In this document: piece by piece, positions 14,151 to 18,818 of the stretch
Numbering within the stretch: the first letter of the stretch is position 1
Layout: each line of letters starts with the position of its first letter
From: DASZHJ01 sp035581425
GTDB taxonomy: Bacteria > Pseudomonadota > Alphaproteobacteria > ATCC43930 > CGMCC-115725
DNA length: 18,818 nucleotides
Direction: 5' to 3'
Assembly (NCBI GenBank): GCA_035581425.1
Contig: DATJVP010000182.1
Span: 1 to 18,818 of the forward strand
The notes under the pieces: model-generated
Seen by the model: the letters and a program-made list of their open reading frames with translations, nothing else
What the model was told of the DNA's origin: nothing
The model's database searches: none
Program-made: the position numbers and the translations under genes

Positions 14151-14906
14151 ATGGAAGCTGAGAAGCCCATCACCGCCTGCGTCCTCATCATCGGTAACGA
14201 GATTCTCTCGGGCCGTACGCAGGACGTGAACCTGAACTATCTCGCCAAGGGCTTGAACGAGGCGGGCGTACGCCTCATGGAGGCGCGGGTCATTCCGGAC
14301 ATCGCGGATGCGATCGTGGTCGCCGTCAACGAAGTCCGCGCGAAGTACGATTATGTCCTTACCACCGGCGGCATCGGACCCACGCACGACGACATCACCT
14401 CCGAGTGCGTCGCGCGCGCCTTCGGCGTGCCGCTCATCCTCCATCCCGAGGCGGCGCGCGTCCTCGAGGCGAGCTACCGGGAGCGCGGCGTCGAGTTCAA
14501 CGCTGCGCGCCGGCGCATGGCACAAGTGCCGGAGGGCGCGGAGCTCGTGCGCAACGCCGTCTCGTTCGCGCCGGGCTTCCGCATCGGGAACGTCTACGTG
14601 CTCGCGGGCGTGCCGCAGGTGATGCAAGCAATGTTCGAGAGTCTCAAGGGCGAACTCAGAGGCGGGCGTCCCGTGCTCTCGCGCAGCATCTCCTGTGGCC
14701 TTGCAGAGGGCGCGCTTGCAGAGGGGCTGGGTGCCATTCAAGCGCGATATCCCGATGTCGATATCGGCTCCTATCCCTGGTATCGGCGCGGCTCCTACGG
14801 CGTGAGCCTCGCGCTCAGGAGCCCCGAGCCCGGCCGCCTCGCACTGGCGGGCGATGAGGTCGCCTCGCTCGTGCGCGCGCTCGGCGGTACGCCCGTCGAG
14901 GAATAG
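14151..14906 (+). CDS. CinA/MoaB-type molybdopterin-binding domain protein
   Basis: A 251-residue protein of the COG1058 type, matching the N-terminal domain of CinA and the MoaB/Mog fold. Motifs are LIIGNEILSGRTQDVN (about 13-28), a central TTGGIGPTHDDIT block (about 73-85) and LAGVPQVM (about 152-159). The C-terminal amidase domain of full CinA is absent, so this is the single-domain form common in alphaproteobacteria; a nucleotide pyrophosphatase or molybdopterin-binding role has been proposed for relatives. GGGAG lies just upstream of ATG 14151. It ends ten bases before the stop of the convergent small membrane gene. Confidence 0.88.
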   Translation: MEAEKPITACVLIIGNEILSGRTQDVNLNYLAKGLNEAGVRLMEARVIPDIADAIVVAVNEVRAKYDYVLTTGGIGPTHDDITSECVARAFGVPLILHPEAARVLEASYRERGVEFNAARRRMAQVPEGAELVRNAVSFAPGFRIGNVYVLAGVPQVMQAMFESLKGELRGGRPVLSRSISCGLAEGALAEGLGAIQARYPDVDIGSYPWYRRGSYGVSLALRSPEPGRLALAGDEVASLVRALGGTPVEE

Positions 14907-14915
14907 CCGCGAGGC

Positions 14916-15038
14916 TCAGCTACGCTGCCTCAGCACCACCACGAGACACGCCGCGATCAAGGCCGAGATGATCGCGAACTTGGTCGGCGCCGGCATGTAG
15001 CCGCATACTCCTAGGAACCGATCGACTGCGGAGCACAT
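14916..15038 (-). CDS. Small single-pass membrane protein, 40 residues
   Basis: Reading minus from ATG 15038 gives 40 codons and TGA. The N-terminal third is polar with two Cys, then comes MPAPTK, a clear membrane helix at about 21-35 (FAIISALIAACLVVV) and a basic tail LRQRS. The positive C-terminal end would sit in the cytoplasm. The ribosome site GGGAGAGGGAG is strong and well placed, and the gene fits exactly between the CinA-type gene and an AT-rich intergenic stretch. The function is unknown. Such proteins are often missed because of their size. Confidence 0.6.
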   Translation of the reverse strand: MCSAVDRFLGVCGYMPAPTKFAIISALIAACLVVVLRQRS

Positions 15039-15325
15039 GGCTCCCTCTCCCAAGAACTGTCTGCCCCAGTCGTATGTTAGCAAAGGGGTGAGTATCAGTT
15101 AAGGAATTATGCTGTGAGTTCTCTGTGTCCTACCGCCGTATTCTTGTTGTATACTTCCAATCTGCTGAGAATATCAGAGATTTATTGTGTAATATTTTAC
15201 ATTGTTTGTGCACCCTGCAACGCAAGGGGATATTTCATATTTGGTGCGCACCTCCGGATAGCGCGAGGCTCGCGGAACTGGCAATCTCGCCCGCGGAAGC
15301 GCACGCAAATTTCGGAGTTTGTCCG
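15039..15325. other. AT-rich intergenic leader
   Basis: This 287-base gap separates the small membrane gene from the Tlde1-type gene. From about 15070 to 15240 it is markedly more AT-rich than its surroundings, with TATACT, TAATAT and several TTGT-type hexamers. Promoters for both divergent genes probably lie here, but no pair with convincing -35 and -10 spacing stands out. An open frame that runs through the gap into the next gene (from 15125) is Cys-rich and unlike the family, so it is not taken as coding. Confidence 0.4.
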
Positions 15326-15688
15326 ATGTGGACCTATCAGCAGAGCAGCGGCCGGCTGAGTCGCGACGGCATCTTCATCGCCGATGGCTATTCCGGGCTC
15401 GGCGAGGGCAAGAACAATCCAACAATGCAGGACGTGCACGAGAAAGGGCCGTTGCCGCGTGGGCGATACCTGATCGGCCGTCCAATCGACACCACCACCC
15501 ATGGTCCCTTCGTGTTGCCGCTCACCCCCGATCCCGGCAATACGATGTTCGGCCGCAGCGGCTTCCTCATCCACGGCGACAGCAAGCAGCACCCCGGCAG
15601 CGCCTCGATCGGCTGCATTATCCTTGGCCCCGAGTTCCGCCACATGATCGCCGAGAGCGGCGACACCGAACTCGCCGTGGTGGAGTGA
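15326..15688 (+). CDS. Tlde1 (DUF2778) L,D-transpeptidase-like protein
   Basis: A 120-residue protein consisting of a complete DUF2778 domain, now called Tlde1 after a Salmonella type VI effector that cuts and modifies peptidoglycan peptide stems. It starts MWTYQQSSGRLSRDG as usual, then GYSGLGEGKNNP, PLPRGRYLIG, LTPDPGNTMFGRSGFLIHG and the catalytic-type SIGC motif (Ser94 to Cys97) with His83 upstream. No signal peptide is seen, so export would need a secretion system or an unusual route. CGGAG lies eight bases before ATG 15326. No recognisable immunity gene or secretion gene adjoins it. A housekeeping cell-wall role is also possible. Confidence 0.88.
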   Translation: MWTYQQSSGRLSRDGIFIADGYSGLGEGKNNPTMQDVHEKGPLPRGRYLIGRPIDTTTHGPFVLPLTPDPGNTMFGRSGFLIHGDSKQHPGSASIGCIILGPEFRHMIAESGDTELAVVE

Positions 15689-15761
15689 GCGGCCGAGTCG
15701 CGAAAAATCCGGCTTCGGGCAGCGCCGCCTTTCAGCGTAAATTCGCGAGCATGAGGGGTGC

Positions 15762-15850
15762 GCCCGCTTGGCGGAATTGGTAGACGCATCGGACTTAAAA
15801 TCCGAACTCTCGAAAGAGAGGTGCCGGTTCGAGTCCGGCAGCGGGCACCA
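15762..15850 (+). tRNA. tRNA-Leu (anticodon UAA)
   Basis: A class II tRNA of 89 bases. The acceptor stem is GCCCGCT/AGCGGGC, followed by discriminator A and an encoded CCA end. The anticodon stem TCGGA/TCCGA encloses CTTAAAA, giving anticodon TAA, which reads UUA and UUG. A long variable arm and the T-loop GGTTCGAGTCC are present. It lies 73 bases after the Tlde1-type gene and directly before a G-tract block. Confidence 0.97.
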
Positions 15851-15852
15851 CA

Positions 15853-15897
15853 GGGAAGGGGGCAGGGGGAAGGGGGATGGGGAATGGGCGAGGGGGC
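15853..15897 (+). repeat. G-tract block after tRNA-Leu
   Basis: Seven runs of three to five G, separated by two or three bases, lie within 45 bases immediately downstream of the tRNA CCA end. The form is a loose minisatellite (units like AAGGGGG and ATGGGG). It could fold into a G-quadruplex on the plus strand or in RNA. It is not taken as part of the following gene. Confidence 0.6.
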
Positions 15898-15949
15898 TCC
15901 CGAGCTCGGGGCGGGAGCGCAGACGCGGCTGCGCTTCTGGTCAGCGAAC

Positions 15950-16504
15950 ATGGAGCTGATCCACGGCAACGGATATTCCTGGCCGGGATTCTCTTATACC
16001 GATGCCGAGAAGCTGCGCATGGCGGCGATTGCGAAGACGCTGCCAAGCGGGACGTTCGGGCTCTGGCTTTATCTCATCTCGCCGGCGGTCTTCATCGCGC
16101 TCGCGGCGGCGATCATCGTGGGGCTCTGGCTTCCGGCGATGGAGATGCTCTTCCCCAATCCCGCGGACACGAAGCCGCTACCCTTCGTGCTGCTGCTCGC
16201 GGCTGCGGCCCTGCTCGCGCTATCGCTGGGCTTCTGGGCGGTGATGACGGTGGGGAGTTGGGTCGCGATCCATCTCGGCGGCGCCGGGAGCGGCTATGCG
16301 CCGGAGGCGGGGGATGCCGCGCTCTACGCCAAGGCCCGGCACCAGTTCCGCCGGATGATCCTCATCATCTGCGGCGTCTTCGTGCCGGGCTGCTGGCTCT
16401 GGATCACTTTCCACATCGAGGCGGGTCCGATCGTGACGGCGCTCAAGCTCGTTTCGATCGCGCTCGTGCTGCTCTCGGGCTACGGGCTCTTCCGCCGGCG
16501 CTGA
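15950..16504 (+). CDS. Hypothetical membrane protein, four helices
   Basis: A 184-residue protein with no recognised family. A soluble N-terminal part of about 37 residues (MELIHGNGYSWPGFSYTDAE) is followed by four hydrophobic segments at about 38-62, 78-108, 135-156 and 160-181, and a basic RRR end. The loop between helices two and three is Gly/Ala-rich. The open frame extends back through the G-tract and the tRNA, which cannot be coding, so ATG 15950 is chosen; its ribosome site is weak. It is convergent with the phytanoyl-CoA-dioxygenase-type gene, stops 3 bases apart. Confidence 0.7.
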   Translation: MELIHGNGYSWPGFSYTDAEKLRMAAIAKTLPSGTFGLWLYLISPAVFIALAAAIIVGLWLPAMEMLFPNPADTKPLPFVLLLAAAALLALSLGFWAVMTVGSWVAIHLGGAGSGYAPEAGDAALYAKARHQFRRMILIICGVFVPGCWLWITFHIEAGPIVTALKLVSIALVLLSGYGLFRRR

Positions 16505-16507
16505 GGA

Positions 16508-17410
16508 TCAATAGGCGGTTGCCCGCGCCTCCTCGTCCTTCTGCCGCGTCCAAGGCGCCTTGTAGCCCGCGCGGAAATCCGGCGGCAACTCGCAAGGCCG
16601 GGGATCGAAACTCGCCCAGCGTGCGGGCTTGCCGCGGACGATGTCGCCGGAATGCGGGCTCGGGATCGGATTCGCGGTGTAGGCAAACGAATCGGCGGAG
16701 GAATAGACCGGCAGCAAGGTCGGCCGCGCCTTCGTCGAGCGGTTCTCGACCGAGCCGTGGATGGTGCGGCAGTTGAGGAGGAGCGTCGTGCCGGGCCCGC
16801 CGGTCGCCGAAACGATATCCTTCTCCTTGAGCCCAGCCAGGTCCTTGTCGGAGATTCGGATCACGAAATTCCCCGCCTCGTCGTACATGCTGAAGAGCGG
16901 CCCCGCATGCGAGCCGCGCATGAAGCTCACCGGCCCTTGATCGGCATCGCAGCCGTTCACGTAGATCCCGAAGGTGACGGGCGAGTAATCCGTATGCGGC
17001 CAGGCCTGGATGTCCTGATGCCATTTGAAGCCGCGCGTTCCCATCTCGGACTTCACGTTGAGCTTCGCGTGATGGAACTTCACGTCGGGTCCCACCACGT
17101 CGGCCGCGAGATCCGTCATGACGGGATCGCAGAAGAACTCCCAGAAGGTCGGGTGCCGGTCCTGCGGGCTCGTGATGCGATGGAGCCGCGGGCTCGCGGC
17201 GGTATGGCCTTCCTCCAGCACGAAGACCTCGTCCGTCTTTTTGACGGAGCGGCTGCGGTCGATGAGCTCCGCGAGCGCGGCCTGCAGCTTCGCCGTCCAT
17301 CGGGGCGGCACATAGTCCGGGAGGATGAGGAATCCGTCCCGGAAATATTGCTCGCGTTGCGCCTCGCTCAGCACATGGGGCCGGAATTGGCGGACTCTAT
17401 CGGGCAGCAT
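16508..17410 (-). CDS. Phytanoyl-CoA dioxygenase (PhyH) family protein
   Basis: A 300-residue Fe(II)/2-oxoglutarate oxygenase of the PhyH family. Iron ligands are His131 and Asp133 (WHQD) and His218 (TIHGS); Arg229 in KARPTL is the probable 2-oxoglutarate anchor. The block GPVSFMRGSHAGPL is typical. Substrates of this family range from acyl-CoA to phosphonates (PhnY-type), quaternary amines and secondary metabolites, so no substrate is assigned. It is on the same strand as the molybdenum-subunit gene and starts about 100 bases after its stop; a shared transcript is possible. Confidence 0.9.
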   Translation of the reverse strand: MLPDRVRQFRPHVLSEAQREQYFRDGFLILPDYVPPRWTAKLQAALAELIDRSRSVKKTDEVFVLEEGHTAASPRLHRITSPQDRHPTFWEFFCDPVMTDLAADVVGPDVKFHHAKLNVKSEMGTRGFKWHQDIQAWPHTDYSPVTFGIYVNGCDADQGPVSFMRGSHAGPLFSMYDEAGNFVIRISDKDLAGLKEKDIVSATGGPGTTLLLNCRTIHGSVENRSTKARPTLLPVYSSADSFAYTANPIPSPHSGDIVRGKPARWASFDPRPCELPPDFRAGYKAPWTRQKDEEARATAY

Positions 17411-17488
17411 GACGTTTCCCCTTCGTCCATGGTTGAGGCCATCGACGTAGCGGCCGTTAGCTTACTCCGACTGTCGAGAACCGCCAGC

Positions 17489-17502
17489 CCGCCTACGGGC
17501 GG
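17489..17502. other. Small hairpin with UNCG-type loop
   Basis: CCGCC-TACG-GGCGG, a five-pair GC stem closed by C-G over a TACG loop, lies in the 101-base gap between the molybdenum-subunit stop and the PhyH start. On the plus strand the loop is of the stable UNCG kind; on the minus strand, the direction of both neighbours, it reads CGTA. There is no T-run, so it is not called a terminator. Confidence 0.35.
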
Positions 17503-17511
17503 AGTGCCGCC

Positions 17512-18818
17512 TCAGGCGTGCGCTGCCGCCAACGCCTGCCAGACACGGTGAGGCGTCGCGGGCATGTTGAAATGCGTGATCCCGCGCTCGCGAAGCGCGT
17601 CCACCACCGCGTTCATAACCGCCGGCAGCGAGCCCGCGCAGCCGGCCTCGCCGCAGCCCTTGGCGCCCAAGGGATTGGTCTTGGCGGGGACGGGGTGGCT
17701 CAGGAACGCAAAGCTCGGGAGATCCGAGGCGCGCGGCAGCGCATAATCCATGTAGGAGCCCGTTAGGAGCTGGCCGTCTTCATCGTAGACCGTGCGCTCC
17801 ATCAACGCCTGGCCGATCCCCTGTACGACGCCGCCGTGAAGCTGACCCTCTACCAGCAGCGGATTCACGATGATGCCGAAGTCGTTCACCATCGTGTATT
17901 TCACGACCTCCGTGACGCCGGTCTCGGGATCGATCTCGACCTCCGCGACGTGGCATCCGTTCGGGAAGGCCGAGGGCGCCTGCTCGAAGACGTGCTTCAC
18001 GTCGAGCGATTGCGGCAGCTCCGGCGGAAGCCTCAGGCCCGAGCGGAGCTTCGCCGCCAGCTCCATGATGCCGACGCCACGATCGGTGCCGACGATCGTG
18101 AAGCGGCCTCCCGCGAACTCGATGTCCGCCACCGCTGCTTCGAGGACGAAGGAGGCGATCTGCTTTCCCTGCTCGATCACCTTGTCGCTGGCTTCGACGA
18201 TTGCAGCGCCGCTCGCCATTAGCGACTTGGAGCCGCCGGTGCCGCCGCCCGCGATGAGCTCGTCGCTGTCGCCCTGCAGCAGCCGAATTTTCTCGAAGGG
18301 CACGCCGAGCTTCGTCGTGAGCACCTGGGCGAAGGGCGAGGCGTGACCTTGGCCGTAGTCGAGCGTGCCCGTGATGATCGTGACGCTGCCATCGCTCTCG
18401 AAGCGGATGCCGCCCATCTCCTTCATCGGCGGTGCCGTCACCTCGAGATAGTTGCCGATGCCGCGCCCGCGCAGCTTGCCGCGTCCGCGGCTCTCCGCTT
18501 TGCGCTTCTCGAAGCCTTGCCAGTCCGCCACGTCCAGGGCGCGCTGCAGGATCGTGGTGAAATCGCCGCTGTCATAGGTGGTGGCGGCGGCGGAGGCGTA
18601 GGGTAGCTGCTCCGGTCTCACGTGATTGCGCCGGCGCAACTCGATGCTGTCGATGCCCAACTCGGCGGCGGCGGTCTCCACCAGCCGCTCCATGAAGTAA
18701 TTGCCCTCTGGCCGTCCGGCGCCGCGATAGGCGCTCACCGGCGTGGTGTTGGTGAAGACGCAGTTGCCGGTGAGCTCGATGAGCGGCGTGCGATAGACGC
18801 CGACCATGTTCTTCACCA
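17512..18818 (-). CDS. Xanthine dehydrogenase/CoxL-family molybdopterin-binding subunit (partial)
   Basis: About 435 residues from the C-terminal part of a large molybdenum hydroxylase subunit; the frame stays open to the window edge, so the N-terminal part is outside. AYRGAGRPEGNYFMERLVE is the active-site loop of CoxL form II-like enzymes; true form I CO dehydrogenase has AYRCSFR, so CO oxidation is not supported. GQGHASPFAQV (about residue 155 of the fragment) and KGCGEAGCAGSLPA near the end contain the molybdopterin contacts and the catalytic Glu of the GEAG motif. The usual medium FAD and small 2Fe-2S partner subunits are not seen and may lie beyond 18818. The PhyH-type gene follows downstream. 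Confidence 0.93.
   Translation of the reverse strand, partial: VKNMVGVYRTPLIELTGNCVFTNTTPVSAYRGAGRPEGNYFMERLVETAAAELGIDSIELRRRNHVRPEQLPYASAAATTYDSGDFTTILQRALDVADWQGFEKRKAESRGRGKLRGRGIGNYLEVTAPPMKEMGGIRFESDGSVTIITGTLDYGQGHASPFAQVLTTKLGVPFEKIRLLQGDSDELIAGGGTGGSKSLMASGAAIVEASDKVIEQGKQIASFVLEAAVADIEFAGGRFTIVGTDRGVGIMELAAKLRSGLRLPPELPQSLDVKHVFEQAPSAFPNGCHVAEVEIDPETGVTEVVKYTMVNDFGIIVNPLLVEGQLHGGVVQGIGQALMERTVYDEDGQLLTGSYMDYALPRASDLPSFAFLSHPVPAKTNPLGAKGCGEAGCAGSLPAVMNAVVDALRERGITHFNMPATPHRVWQALAAAHA

Noticed and set aside
14911..14934. Hairpin as terminator between the CinA-type and small membrane genes
   Set aside because: GAGGC/GCCTC pairing exists but the stem is short, there is no T-run and it overlaps the small gene's last codons.
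15125..15325. N-terminal extension of the Tlde1-type protein
   Set aside because: The added 67 residues are Cys-rich and unlike the family; MWTYQQSSGR is the normal family start and has its own ribosome site.
6271..17410. PhnY/PhnZ phosphonate pathway from the PhyH-type and HD-type genes together
   Set aside because: Both folds occur in the window, but they are about 10 kb apart on opposite strands with no other phosphonate genes, so linkage is not supported.
17512..18818. True aerobic CO dehydrogenase large subunit
   Set aside because: The active-site loop reads AYRGAGR, not the AYRCSFR of form I CoxL.

Overview
The window looks like the chromosome of a GC-rich alphaproteobacterium, probably an environmental lineage. 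The pointers are an ATP synthase zeta-type inhibitor (DUF1476, an alphaproteobacterial family), a PurS-type purine gene order, a tRNA-Leu with an encoded CCA end, and a GTTC-N7-GTTC motif, the alphaproteobacterial form of the LexA box. No phage structural genes, transposase, integrase or CRISPR array is visible.

Positions 1-3900 form an accessory region that differs in style from the rest. It has four good copies and one decayed copy of a palindromic GAATTACGGGGACAC repeat, an AT-richer gene for a small membrane protein, a HigA-type antitoxin whose HigB partner has been cut down to its last 17 codons by a repeat block, and an SOS-like promoter. After these come an Imm52-family immunity gene and an unrecognised gene that probably shares its transcript.

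Positions 3904-10332 hold purine genes (purS and purC on minus; purB on minus further on) mixed with an NRDE-family hydrolase and the zeta subunit gene. Also here is a tight three-gene plus-strand operon: an HD-domain protein with a diiron-oxygenase-like ligand set, a phenylacetate-CoA-ligase-like enzyme and an enoyl-CoA hydratase-like enzyme. The purQ gene that normally follows purS is missing, and the accessory region sits in its place.

Positions 10426-14906 carry mostly single genes: a secreted Vgb-like beta-propeller, a 62-codon ORF behind a perfect CRP-type palindrome, radC, a SMI1/KNR4-family gene, map and a CinA/MoaB-type molybdopterin-binding protein. Convergent pairs are separated by only 3-22 bases.

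Positions 14916-18818 hold a 40-residue membrane protein, a stand-alone Tlde1 (DUF2778) L,D-transpeptidase-like protein behind an AT-rich leader, tRNA-Leu(UAA) followed by a G-tract block, a four-helix membrane protein, a phytanoyl-CoA-dioxygenase-family enzyme and the C-terminal part of a xanthine dehydrogenase/CoxL-family molybdenum subunit that runs off the window.

The most interesting signals are the SOS-type promoter facing an orphan immunity operon, the repeat-decapitated higB, the putative HD-oxygenase/CoA-ligase/crotonase operon, and the scattered toxin- or immunity-type genes (Imm52, SMI1/KNR4, Tlde1, HigA) with no visible partners.
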